This document shows, one piece after another, positions 1 to 12,097 of a stretch of 64,000 nt of DNA. This stretch comes from Antedon mediterranea (taxonomy: Eukaryota; Echinodermata; Crinoidea; Comatulida; Antedonidae): assembly GCF_964355755.1 (NCBI RefSeq), contig NC_092670.1, forward strand, positions 24,179,201 to 24,243,200. Direction: 5' to 3'. The translations under genes and the position numbers were made by a program. Within the stretch, counting starts at the first letter, position 1, and each line of letters starts with the position of its first letter. The notes below the pieces were generated by a model. The model had not been told where the DNA came from and made no database searches. It worked only from the letters and a program-made list of their open reading frames with translations.

Positions 1-109
1 TTGTTGTTTGTACACAGACAAAGCTTGAATTATAAAAAAAAAACAAAAAAACAAACATGCTAAAAAAAAAACACATCAAAAGACACAAAAACATACAGGC
101 AAAAATGTG

Positions 110-415
110 TATACCTTAACTAATGTAAAAACATACTCCTATTTTAAGAAGTGAATAGAGGCCACTATCATAGTTAGCCTGTCATAATTGTAATTCTGTA
201 TAATAATACTATTTGAAATTACCCTGACATTGAAACAATGTGTACTTTAACCAATGTAATAACAAACTTAAGATTCAGCATTAATCGTTTTCGGTGAGTT
301 ACAATGTAAAAACAAACTTCTATTTTAAGAAGAAGAGGCTACTTATCGGTAGGCCTATCATAGTTAGCCTGTCATAATTGTAATTCTGTATAACAATACT
401 ATTTAAAATTTCCCT
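110..415. repeat. tandem duplication of about 190 bp
   Basis: CATAGTTAGCCTGTCATAATTGTAATTCTGTATAA occurs at about 169 and 358, each preceded by TATTTTAAGAAG. The region is non-coding. Confidence 0.75.
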
Positions 416-582
416 TGAAACAACAGTAGGTCTAATACACTCACTTGTACGTGTTGTTGATGAAAGAACAATTTGCGTTTAATGGTTTGTCTTCTATATA
501 GTTTGCTAGTGCCTGTAAGTATACAAAAATACAAATTTGAATTAGGTCGATATAATAAAATAAGAACTAACTAACTAACTCA

Positions 583-640
583 CAAGCGCCTTGAGCATTT
601 TTGTGGATATGTGCCCTATATAAATCTTATTATTATTACT
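583..640 (+). mobile_element. SINE 3' end remnant
   Basis: AAGCGCCTTGAGCATTTTTG, GATATGTGCCCTATATAAATC and a (TTA)n tail form a recurrent 3' end of marine-invertebrate SINEs. Confidence 0.4.
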
Positions 641-799
641 AAATAACTAACTAACTGTAATTGACTATTTAGAATTAAAATAATCTCAAGATGAACCTTT
701 TTTTGCGTAAACGATGTACTCTGTATCTCAAATTTGGTACGATTAGAATAAACGCTTATTGACGTGAAATGACCAACCATTTGCACTCCTTCCAATTCA
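640..799 (-). CDS. possible further exon with a strong acceptor
   Basis: The sequence TTTGTTTGTTTATTTTAG at 817-800 is a textbook acceptor followed by an open frame beginning ELEGVQMVGHFTSISVYS. It would need a phase-2 partner, which the exon at 1898 does not supply; the phase it does supply stops after about 14 codons. This may be an alternative terminal exon or an internal exon with a missing neighbour. Confidence 0.2.
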
Positions 800-1897
800 C
801 TAAAATAAACAAACAAAACATTAGAAAAGGTTTTTAATTTTGAAATATATCATAACTTATATAATTACATTTACGATATGAAGTACACTTGGTATTACAA
901 TTTGAAAATTAAATGTAACTACAATCTCCTTGTGTTATCTGGATAAACCGACATGTTTACATTTCTCAAAAACTGATAATTAAATTTATCTAACATCCCC
1001 GTAATCAAATGGTATGATCGAAAATTTCAACCGCCTATGACCATTGAAAAAAAAAATTTGAGGCAATTTCCCATCAACATTTGCTATAATAGTATCGAAC
1101 TTTAAAAAAATCTAAATAAGAAACTAATGTTTTCTATTATAATAATATTCAATCATATTGACCTTTTGGAAGCATTGATGATTTGCAAGTCAACACGTAG
1201 AACAACGGAATGGCAATTTGAACCTGTAATTGGAAATTAAATTTCCTCGTAAAAAACAATGATTACAATTTCGTTAAAATGAACTTGAGAAATGTTTAAA
1301 CACAACCAACTCTTTATTTGGGAAACACCGGTGGATGTTAAGGTGACACCCTTAGGTGTATGACTACAGGGTAAGCAGCAGTAAGCAGCGTTCCGCAAAC
1401 TTTTGATTTCGTGGCCTAAAATCCGGTTCCCGGGACCAAACCGCGATCCAACTACTCAGCTGGACCAGGACAATACTTAAGAATATGGACCTGTAGGTAA
1501 CCGGAAATTGCATTGTAATTTAATTGAAGAGTAAACTTGCGCTGATGATCCACCGAAATTTAGCGCAGTCCGTGTAACGCACACGACGCATGTCACCGGA
1601 TTCGCGTCACACTCTCAAAACATTTTACATTACATCGCTTGGGCGTTGGGTATGTTTACGATATTTTTAGCAAGGTCAAACCTTTACAGTAAATTGTAAC
1701 TCACATGCCTATTGATGAAAATCTAACTACAATGAAGTAGCTTTACGTAAGAAGTAAGTCACATATTTTGTAATACTCTGACGTCAGAGTAGTTCCCAGT
1801 CTCTCATTTCTGAGCCAAAGAATATGCAATTCTCTTTAGGATTATGCAAACATAATAAATATTTCATCAAATCGTTAATATATAGATGACAACTTAC

Positions 1898-3869
1898 AAT
1901 TGTTCACGTCGATTTGAAACGCTAATTCATCTCCGACATCAGACCAGTTTCTGTTGTTAAGTGAAAAGACTGCAGTATCTACAAAAAAAGCCCGATTCAT
2001 TATTTCAAAAGTATAAACAGTAAGTTTCAACGTTTTCAGATCAGTTTTTTCCACAAATAAAACGCATCGAAGAAGGCAAATTGATATATAGCACTATTTA
2101 ATAAACAATTGTAATATTTAAAGAATAAAAAAATATGATAAAATAGAAAACACTATGTTATAACATGTATGAATATATAGTCTATCGATGCATTTTTCAG
2201 TACTCTGCTTTTGGATTTATTGATAAAAAATTTATATTTATTGATAACATTGATACAGATACCAAAATCATTTGTATTGTCAGGTGATTTTTGTCAAATT
2301 ATGTGAATTAAATGAATAATAAAATTGATAGTTGCTTACTCAAATATTTGTAATTACTTTGGCTCTCAGTCTGACCGGGTTGTAACTCATTTAGAAGCGA
2401 TTGTCCTATGATGTCTGCTGATAATGACAACTGAAACAACTCCTACATAGTAAAATAATATGATTACAGTTTATGAACATTATTTTGTGCCTAAGCGTTA
2501 CCTAGATAAATAGACTAATATCATAGACTATTCTTCTTGAGGAGCAAGATTTAACTCGAAAAGTTTAGAAATTCTCTCCATAGAAGTATACGCAAATGAT
2601 GCCATTGCATTCAATACGGTATAGCTCTAAATAACACGTACCAGTTTTGGTGTTCCCTTTTCTCCGCTTCCCCTTAAGTCTGCCAAAGACAACAGGTTTT
2701 TCAATGTTTGGTGACCATATTTCCCGCTGCTTTTTGTTCCAATTTCCATTGTTGCATCTGTATGCTTGTTCTCTTCAGTTGTTTTCTAAATCAATTAATT
2801 TGTTTCACAATAAATTCCAAGTAAACGTAGTTTTATATATTTTGAATGAATTCAAAATAAGATAAAGTATTTTTCAGTTTTTATTGTCTATGATTAATTT
2901 AAATCATAGTAGGAAAATGTGTTATTAATTGATTCGTTCTGGATATAGGCCTAATCTATATTAAAGTATTTGTTTAATTTTAACTGTTGGTACTTGTACA
3001 AAATTCTAATTAGAATGGAAAACTGTATTATTATCATATGATTCGAATAATACCTGTTAATGAAATTATCAGATCTCTGCTTCATTATTAATAATTGTTA
3101 TATGCTATGTTTTAAGTTTCTTTGTTTATTGATGGTATCCATCTGTCCGTGCTGTATATAGACTTACAAGCACAATCATATTGTACTGAATTAATACATT
3201 ATACACATGTTGGCACACAAGTACGTGATTCAAAACCTGGCCTTATTCCACCGTCAGGACAATTCAATTTTAATATGTGAATCTTTGAAACCATTTAATA
3301 CAGCGTGCTTGGTGGTTTTATGGAACTAAACGTTATTGTATTTAGTAATACACCATTTGGTATTAAGATATTACTATATTTATATTAATATTTATAACCA
3401 TACTCATTAATAATTCATGGCAATTGCCTTCTCATTTATATTCTAATAAATGTCTCTTCACCTACAAAAATAACGTAAAAGATGTATTTAGATGTATTTT
3501 GAAAGTCTCTTTCGTACCTATGGTTATAGATAAACAGCCTTTTCTCCTCGAGGATCAAAATACTCGAAGAGTAGTAAATTCATTGAACACCCCTCTCTAA
3601 AAATTACCGTTTGGTAATTTTCTTAATGTTCAAATGAAATGTAAGTAGCCTTTAAGATTAATCTTATAGTCTCTTGTAAACAACATTTCTTACCGGTGCT
3701 ATTTTAGAAAATTCTTCATCATCCAATGACGTAATGTCCATGATTTCCGTCATCACAATTGTTTCAAATGCAATACCAACATCTAATTGAAATGAGATAA
3801 TATTGCAATTCTTGCAGTAGTGATTTCCATTTAAATCATTCATTAATTGAATGAGGTTTTGCATTATTT
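1898..3869 (-). CDS. putative downstream exons of the CTLD gene, domain not recognised
   Basis: Four open segments with good splice sites continue the phases of the lectin gene: 3869-3694 (acceptor TGTATAAG, donor GTAAGA; contains IISFQLDVGIAFETIV), 2785-2642 (GATTTAG; donor GTACGT; hydrophilic, ending KGTPKL), 2442-2340 (CTATGTAG; donor GTAAGC; ELFQLSLSADIIG) and 1978-1898 (TTTTTGTAG; donor GTAAGT; SLNNRNWSDVGDELAF). The phases run 1-0-0-1-1 without a stop, which is unlikely by chance for all four. I see no transmembrane segment. The repeated F-Q-(L/I)-D-V pattern suggests related extracellular modules, but I do not recognise the fold. Individual exons could be wrong; transcripts would settle it. 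Confidence 0.45.
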
Positions 3870-4130
3870 CTTATACAAAAAATTAAAAAAAAACTGTCGT
3901 TTCCGGTGTTTTGGTTCATCCATCTGTCAATTTACGTTATACCAATCCATCCAACAATGTATTCACATGTTTTGTTCTTTTTTTTATCCATTCTTTATCG
4001 TGTATAATAGTCATTCATGTTCTCTGAAAAACTGTCAACATATTACACGACAACAGAATATACGCTGAAATGTTCTTACGTGCACAATAACCTTCCTATG
4101 AGCTTAAAATAAATTCTACCAGATGCATAC

Positions 4131-7100
4131 CTTCGATGTTGCTTTTCTTTTTACATACTGCGAATCCGTCGTGCCAGTTTGGATTTCTGTGTGTTTTACT
4201 CCTCCACCATTTGCCGCTCTTTGATTCAATCGATACACCTTAGATAATAAAGATAACATTTATGATACCAGTTATTAGTAAATGAAGAATAACTAGAATA
4301 TCTCTTTTATTTTATTCATGTTTTTTTTCCAATGAACCTGGTGATTGATTTAAAATATGTATTCTGAGTGTAAGCAGGGAAGAATGAATTTCATTCTTGC
4401 CTGGTGTAAGTATTCTCACCATATTTCTTGTAAGAATCAAAATGTTTGACCCTAGGTTTCCATGGTGGAGTGAATGTTAAGTTCGTACCATCTAGCCAAA
4501 CAAATTTTGCATCAGAAAGCTATGATAAAAAGTTGAGCATTAGTTTCAATGTTAATGACTTTATAGACCTTATGATCACAATAATTTAGCAGGCATTTTC
4601 TGTCGGTTGGTAAGTTTTTAATACAAATGAACGTGTTATAGTACTTACAGTTACATTTTCCTTGACGGTTTCTATATTATATAAACCAATATAGCAATGT
4701 GTGCTGTTTTGAGAACACAAGTTCTTTACAAAGTTGTTCTCGATTTCATTAAGTATTGATGTCAAATTTGAGTTCATTTTCTCACATTCGTTTGATGCAT
4801 TCTTCCAACTACTATCATTAAATAGGTAGTAACAATGTTTATTGTGGTATTTCCAATTAGGTTCGCATTCTAATCGAATAATAAATAATAACAATGGTAA
4901 AAAAAAGCTCTTATTCCCCCAGTCTGTTATCTTTACATTTTTTTAAGATGCTAAAATTATGTTTATATTACATCTTTACTAAATGATTAACTGAACCTTT
5001 CCAGGCTCAATATTCCGTATAATCTTAATCCAAACAGTTATATAATACTTGGATATTTATAAATAATGTAAGACCTTAAAATATTACCTGCAGCAAATCT
5101 GCTTCTTTTTTTACATACTGCGAATCCGTCGTGTCGTTTTGGATTGTTGTATTTTCTACTCATGTGCCAGTTTCCGCTCTCTGATTCAATCGATACACCT
5201 GTATAAGAAAAAGTAAGGAATAAGTATAAGGTAATTGTAATGTATTTGTTATCGCATTTGTGATGACTGTAATTTAAAAATCTAGGGAGAACGATGAAAC
5301 TAATTGATGATGTGTATATAAATATTTTACAATAGCATTAGTATTATTTTTACCGTATTCCTTGTAAGAATCAAAACTTGTTTCTGTCAATGGTTTAGTG
5401 AATGTTAAGTTCGTACCATCTGCCCAAACAAATTCTGCATCAGGAAGCTATGATAAAAAGTTGAGTAAGCATGAGTATTTTAGTGATTTTATAGACCTTA
5501 TGATCACTAGTTTAGCAGTCAAGTGGTTGGTAAGTTTGTAATACAAATGAACATGTTAGGCCTATTAGTACTTACAGTTACATTTTCCTTGACGGTTTCT
5601 ATATTATATAAACCAATATAGCAATGTGTGCTGTTTTGAGAACACAAGTTCTTTACAAAGTTGTTTTCGCTTTCATTAAGTATTGATGCCAAAGTTGAGT
5701 TCATTTTCTTACATTCTGTTGATGCATTCTGCCAACTACTGTCATTAAATACGTAGTAACAATGCTCATTGTGGCAACTCCAATCAGCTTCACAATCTAA
5801 ATAGAATGATACTGTCACATTTGTTTTTAACCATAACGACCCACTGCTATGTATAAGCGAATTCGAATAAGCGCCCCGTTTTGAATAAATACCCCCCACC
5901 CCTACCCCCATAGAACATGATAACCCCCCACCCCGGGGATTTATTTCCTCGATTAAACGCCCCGCCACATGCACACAGTGTCAACACATTTCTATTTGTA
6001 GTAGAACTCATTGATTGACATGATCTACAATTCACCAAACATTTTGAAGTTTTACTTTATTTATCACTTCTCGATATTAATTGTGTTGTATTTTTTAATA
6101 TCTATGGGGTATTTATTTGAGTATACATGTTCCCATGTAAAAAAAATAAACACCTACCAGAATAAACACCCCCATACTTAATATTCCATATAATCTTAAC
6201 ATATAAAAGCAATTACTCAAATTATTAGAATAAATAAGTTAATAATGTTATTATTATGTACCTACAATAATTTCAGATTTTTCATTTTTCAAATTGTATT
6301 GTTTAATATCAATAAGTCACAATAAAATAACAATAATAATGGTATTAGTGTATTTTTAGCAGTAATTAATAGGATTAAGGAGAGGCCATCATTTAGTATT
6401 AATACCCTTTTTAATGGGATTAAATTACAGCTCGTCTTTTAATTAACACCATTTTTAGATTATACTTAATTAATTTTAATACTATTAGGTACTATGTACC
6501 TAAAACGAGTAAAAAAACTCACTATCGGTTGAAATGTGTGCACCTTTTCCCGACATATAATGAGTTTGTTTTTCGTTTAGAAACTGAATTGTGTTAGGTT
6601 ATGCATGTTATGGTAAAATGTAAATAAATTGAAGTAGTATTATTCTATTAACAATTTACTCACATATAGCCATAAAAGCTATAGCTGTTAAAAATGTATA
6701 GTCCCCCCCCCCCCACCCCAAAAAAAGTTGAAAATTAAAGATTTGAAAAAAAAAAGGAATTTCAATGACCCACTTCGCAGGTTTTAATAAAATTAATAAG
6801 TTACGTAGAAAAGAAAAAAAAAACAACATGTTTTTACTTCTAAAAATACAAAGTACACTTAGTCACATATAGCTATAAAAGCTATAGCTGTTAAAGATGT
6901 ATTGTCCCCCCAAAAAAGTTGAAAAATAAAGATTAATTAAATAAAAATGTCAATAACCCACTTTGCAGGTGTTAATAAAATTAATAACTTACGTCAGAAA
7001 AGAAAAAAAAAATGTTTTTACTTGTAAAAAGACAAAATAAACGGTTAAATTCAACCAAAAACCCATTGACTTCATTTCATTTACTTCATATACATATTTA

Positions 7101-9617
7101 TTCAGTTATTATATATGACAACAACAACTGGGGCCCTCACTAGAATCAATAGCTTGTCTCATGAGGGCCCCTACAATACAAGTAAGCAGAAATACATAAA
7201 AGAAAAAACATTATAAAACAATAAACAAAATATAAGTCAATCACGAAGGAGAAACAATACAGAGCAGTCAGTTTGACTATGTTTTGCTTTGAATTATAGT
7301 TTTTGGGTAAATAATTTAGTTTTTCGATCCAATTTGTTGTCAAAGTTAATAACTATTATGTGAAATTAAAATGGCATAAGACTATTCAACAAAAATATTT
7401 AAAAACTTTTTTCGGGTTGACAATATAATATTCAATATTCCCATTGTTAGATGTGTAGAGGGTAGGGAGAGAGAGTAGTATTACTTTCAATTAAGTTGAT
7501 TATAACAAACAATCGTTGGCCGAATTCATCTCACCCTAAAGATTGGTTCCGTGAACGCAACGCAAATACGTAAGCGCATCGGAAGTAATTCGACCAATCA
7601 TAGCGCGATATATCATTATCACTCCCGTCGTGATTGGTCAAATGTCTTGCGTTGCTTCTCCTATAACACATATGCATGCACCGTAAGGGAAGTCCTTAGA
7701 TATTTTAAGTATGAAGAGATTGTCATTGACAAAAAAAAATCTATTTTTTAAGGAAACCAAAAAAAAAAGTCAATTTGAAATCTTGTATACTTTTAGTTCT
7801 TTATCATTAGTTTACTAGACATTAACGTTGTAATTGTTGCTGCCGTTGTTTTTTTAACCGGATCCTGATCGGGCCTTGTAAGGAAGACACTGATTTTATT
7901 CTATGGGGTCACAACGTGCTTCAATCCTATTAGACAATTGTTACGCACGCTTTTTACAACTGAATACATTTAAGTTAAAATTGCTGATTTACTGAGTTAT
8001 TGCGAGTATAATCACTGTAGAGTATATTTACTTTAGAACAGATAGGACTAAGACTTACATTTCAAATAACAGTAAAATCGTAGTATGTGCATCATTACAT
8101 TATTTTCAAGGTTGGGACAGTTTAAATTCAGTTTCTCATAAAATTATATACTCTACTGAGAACTTAGCTGGTAATTATGACAATGAATAATTGATCCAAT
8201 TCTTTTGAATATTTTAACAGAATTCATAATCGCGGAAGTACAGTAATATTAATTTGTTTACCCTTGTGTTTGTTGTTGTAGAATGACTGTTATTGTGATT
8301 TTAATATATTAACGCATAATACCTGTTGTTTCTGATTGATCAATTGTGTCTTATGCGGATTCACCCATGACAGAATGATACTGGCAATTATTATGTTTTC
8401 TTTATTTTGTTTGGCTATAATATGATATAAAGCAAACTCAGAGAAGAAAAAAAGGGAGAAGACATGTTGGGCAATTGTTGTCACTTCAACATTTTTTTTT
8501 AAATGCATCAATTATTACACCCAATTGTAGCTGGAATGTTTAGACTAATTAAAATATTACATAAATTCATCTTGTTCCAAATCAATAACATTTTTTAATT
8601 TGTTACTTTTTTGTTGAAACCAAAACAACAAAAATCTAAATTCCTAGAGGAATTTGTCGACACTTTCGTCAAATTTAGACTCTGTCTACACTATCAAAGT
8701 TTATGTGACAAAAATGGGATGTGCCCATAAATGGACATGATGATGTCATATCACTACTATATTTGGGCATAGTACTACCATATTTGGGCACATCACACCT
8801 TTCTTGTTAAACTAGTTTGAGTGTAGACAGAGCGTTAGTGTTTGGATTGTAATTACTTAAAATCTAATTTGGTTCAACTTGAATACAGTATACAAATTCA
8901 AGAATTACCTAACGCACGTTTTCTCCAAAGTTCAACACGTTGTTTAGACAAGTAAATATATTATCTTAATCAGTGGAATCGGCATAGTTTACACATAACC
9001 ATTAACAAAGTACACTGTGTTACCATATAGTGCAATCCAATATTATTATTCATCTTGTAATACCATATACAGTACTTCAATATCTGTTGTTGACTTTACG
9101 AATTACATTACTTTTTTGTATTATCTTCCCGGCATCAATTTTGTTAATTTGTAGTTCGTTTGCAATAGCAACCGATATATTAGCTTCTGATATTCTTTCA
9201 ATCAAAATTGAAAACAACAGCAGTAACAACAATATTTTAATGAATAATTAGTATAAAATTAATTAATTAAATGAATTGAACAGTAATCCAGAATTTATTT
9301 CACTAATTATGATTTAATAACCGGAATAAAAAAAAAATAAATTCAATGAATATTTAATGAAATAATTTTTAAAAGTTCGATAATGATTCGAAAATTTATT
9401 ATCGAACTAAACCAGAAAGTAGTTCACGAGAGCTTTAATAATCGAGTTTTTTTTCTCGGATCTCAAATTACATGAAGCAAACAGCTATCATCAATGTATA
9501 AAACAATATGAAATATCTGAATAAAGTATAATTAATAAATGAATACTTACATGGCGAGGCTTTGGTCATGAAAAATAGACTGGCAAATGAAATCACATAC
9601 ATTTCAAAATAAAACAT
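4131..9617 (-). CDS. secreted or surface C-type lectin with two tandem CTLDs
   Basis: Seven exons fit one reading frame: signal exon 9617-9551; CTLD-1 exons 5796-5576, 5447-5354 and 5198-5088; CTLD-2 exons 4869-4649, 4519-4420 and 4238-4131. Exon 1 encodes MFYFEMYVISFASLFFMTK plus ASP, a typical hydrophobic signal peptide ending in phase 1 at GTAAGT. Each CTLD starts CExxW, then HCYY(V/L)FNDSSW, NEC/TEC, a LASILNE-type stretch and CYIGL; it continues with FVW(A/L)DGTNLTF and ends W-x-DGFAVCKK, the conserved cysteine framework of C-type lectins. The second and third exons of both domains use phases 0 and 1. No EPN or QPD sugar-binding motif is apparent, so carbohydrate binding is uncertain. 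N-x-S/T sites are frequent. The two domains are recent duplicates (both first exons are 221 nt). A CRE lies about 0.6 kb upstream of exon 1. Confidence 0.8.
6655..7030. repeat. tandem duplication of about 200 bp with C runs
   Basis: TCACATATAGC(C/T)ATAAAAGCTATAGCTGTTAAA starts two copies (6659, 6861). Each is followed by TGTA, a C run and GTTGAAAA(A/T)TAAAGATT. It lies in intron 1 of the lectin gene. Confidence 0.75.
7120..7215 (-). mobile_element. LINE 3' UTR remnant with stem
   Basis: GGGGCCCTCAC and TGAGGGCCCC form a stem around a 20-nt loop, followed on the minus strand by a short AT tail. This pattern occurs at LINE 3' ends; no coding part remains. Confidence 0.35.
8679..8834. mobile_element. 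156-bp MITE flanked by TTAG
   Basis: The ends TCTGTCTACACTATCAAAG and TTTGAGTGTAGACAGAG are inverted, with TTAG on both sides (8675-8678, 8835-8838). The interior has GTGCCCATAAATGGACATGATGATGTCA. Related sequence abuts the two duplicated UBL exons near 49190-49250 and 55480-55575. Confidence 0.7.
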
Positions 9618-10236
9618 CGTTCTTTCTTTTGTAGGCTATAGGCCTATTCAAATGAAAATGTATCGTCTGTTTTGAAACTGCGTCCGAACTCGTCGCAAAC
9701 AATTTTTATTCCGTTTATTTCACGTGATGCATTGTTCAAAATATGATCAACATTGTCTAAATGTATGATGCTAATGAAGTTGTATTGGTGAATTGGAGCT
9801 GAAGGTGTTGGCATAGACCTTTTATAACCAGCTCACCAAACTGCACTCATGTCACGTTTAAAACACTGTAGTAGAAAATGGTGTTCACAATTCACAAAGA
9901 AATATTAGATAATAATTCTTACTGTGATTGATGACGCGTTTTGGTTTCTTCGAAAAGATCCTTTTCGTCGATCCAGCCTACATTTTGTTGAAAGGCTTAT
10001 AATTGTCCGATAATAATATAACGGTTACCTGAAAATGCGTTTCTTATGCCTACTGTGTGTCCGAAAAGCAATCCTCTTTTAGTTTAACAACAATCGCCGA
10101 AATCGGCGATTATTTTCCCGAGTAACGTAGGCCTACATTCGTTACTGAAGCTTGGCGACGATTTACTTCTTCACCACCTGCAGTGTCGTTTGATGGTGAC
10201 ACTCTTTTATCTACAGTGCTCATTTTAATAGAATGA

Positions 10237-10244
10237 TGACGTCA
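10237..10244. promoter_or_regulatory. CRE upstream of the lectin gene
   Basis: A perfect TGACGTCA lies 620 bp upstream of the signal-peptide ATG. No other promoter element is secure. Confidence 0.3.
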
Positions 10245-12090
10245 CTCAATCTCCCAATAATAATAATACAGTGTGATGTGAAGTAAGCTTTTATTGTTTC
10301 TACATACTCATCGTTAATACCAACGAGAAATCACTCAACCATAACATAGTAACAGGTAAAATAAAATGTAAAGCTTACATACATTGTCATAATATTCATA
10401 TATTCTGGTTCATTTGCATTTATTATTCATGAGCATTAGCAACACAATAGTCTTTGTTTTTAATAGTCTTTTCAATCAATCAACCAACCAATCAATCAAT
10501 CAACCAACCAATCAACCAATTAATCAATCAATCAATCAATCAATTAATCAATCAATCAATCAATCAACCAATCAATAATCAATATAAGTAACATAACATT
10601 TTTCTTGCAGTTAAAAACGGATTTTTTAAAACACAACTTTAAAATATGAAATGCGAATAGACCTACTTTTAACAACACCACGTTAATATGCATGTTAAAA
10701 CGCTAAAGATGAGAGAGTTTGAAACAAGAAATTAATAGCATCCTTAACGAGAATCGAACGCGGATTCAGTTTAATATAGTTTTTTACTAGGTTATTTAAC
10801 AAAATGACACCGTCTCCGTTTTCCCGTGAAATCGAAATTCTGTGTGGACGTATCTTTACGCGCATTGTCATGGTTTCTTTTCAATGTTTAATCAAATAAT
10901 TAATTTGATATCTGGTACTGTGACATGCCATACCTTTATTATTTACAGTAACTTATTAATTTTACTGTCTAAATTAGCTCAGATTTATTAGTTTTTTTTT
11001 TTCATTGATTCAAATTCAGTTCCAAAGCCAACTTCGGAACTCAACAAAATGTGTTCGGTTGAATAACCGTCGTTCGCTTCTCGAAAAATTTCCCTTAAAT
11101 AGTGGTGTACCGAAGGAGGGATTCTACTGTATTTAATTTGTTATGCCCTTTTGAAGAAAAAAAATGCAATGCTTGTGTACCTGTATTATGATGCACTCAT
11201 TGATTGTACACGCGCCTTGTAGTCACCAGGATGTGAGTTCATCCTCGGTTGATCAACTTTCGTTGAAATAATAATTTAAGTGTAACAATCTTACAGGATA
11301 TTGTGTACACTTATATAAGGAGTACTAATCATCTGCGAAAGTATTAAGTAACCATACTACTATGTAGCAATAATCAAAAGAGGGCGCAATGCACAAAATT
11401 AAAAACAAATAGTTACACCGAGCATCGGAAAATGTAATCTGAAATATTAGTGAAAAAGAATATAGAGTAATGTGATAAAATAGATGTTAAAATGATACAT
11501 TTTTCGTATATAAAATAAATGTAATACAAACACAAATCACAAAGAAAATATAAACACGACCAATCCGTTGTATTAGAGCGAAAGTGGATTTAAACACTCT
11601 TAAATATTCATTATAGTTAAATACTGCAAGGACTATCTGCCCTATCATCGAAATGATATCAAAGTAAAGCAGAGATACTGTTATTTTTAAAATTATAGTT
11701 CAAATTGAAATATATCATATGTATAATTATTTTTTCATTTTGTATTAATTATTTTTTAAACAATAGGCCTAGGCCTAATAGTTTTTTAAACTTAACTGTA
11801 TGATTTATTTACATAAGAGACAAACGAAAATATAGTTAATTAAATATTAATAATTATTTTGTATAATATATTACATTTTTTAATTATACAGAATGTTCTA
11901 TATACAGCAGCACCGCATTGCATTTTCACTGATTTTAAAGGTACCACTACAATTTACGTTGAGTATCTTATCCTTATTAAAAGTGTATAACATTTACATT
12001 AGAACACTATTATATACATTATCGGTATTCAAGTTTCAAACCAAAACAATTCACATTTGATTTTCGTTTCCTATATACACCAGAGGTCGT
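10245..12090. other. intergenic, lectin to first cGLR
   Basis: Contains the (CAAT)n tract and AT-rich sequence. No gene seen on either strand. Confidence 0.5.
10468..10580. repeat. (CAAT)n microsatellite
   Basis: About 25 units of CAAT/CAAC, imperfect. Confidence 0.9.
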
Positions 12091-12097
12091 TTTGTGT

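Larger units (their letters stand above)
5800..9550. other. intron 1 of the lectin gene
   Basis: AT-rich. It holds a C-rich low-complexity stretch near 5870-5960, the 200-bp tandem duplication, a LINE 3' remnant and the 156-bp MITE. I see no exon in it. Confidence 0.5.

Noticed and set aside
2647-2865. Plus-strand reading frame of 72 codons
   Set aside because: It is antisense to the better-supported minus-strand exon 2785-2642.
7551-7670. Short inverted ACCAATCA/TGATTGGT block as a MITE
   Set aside because: The arms are too short and imperfect and no target duplication was found.
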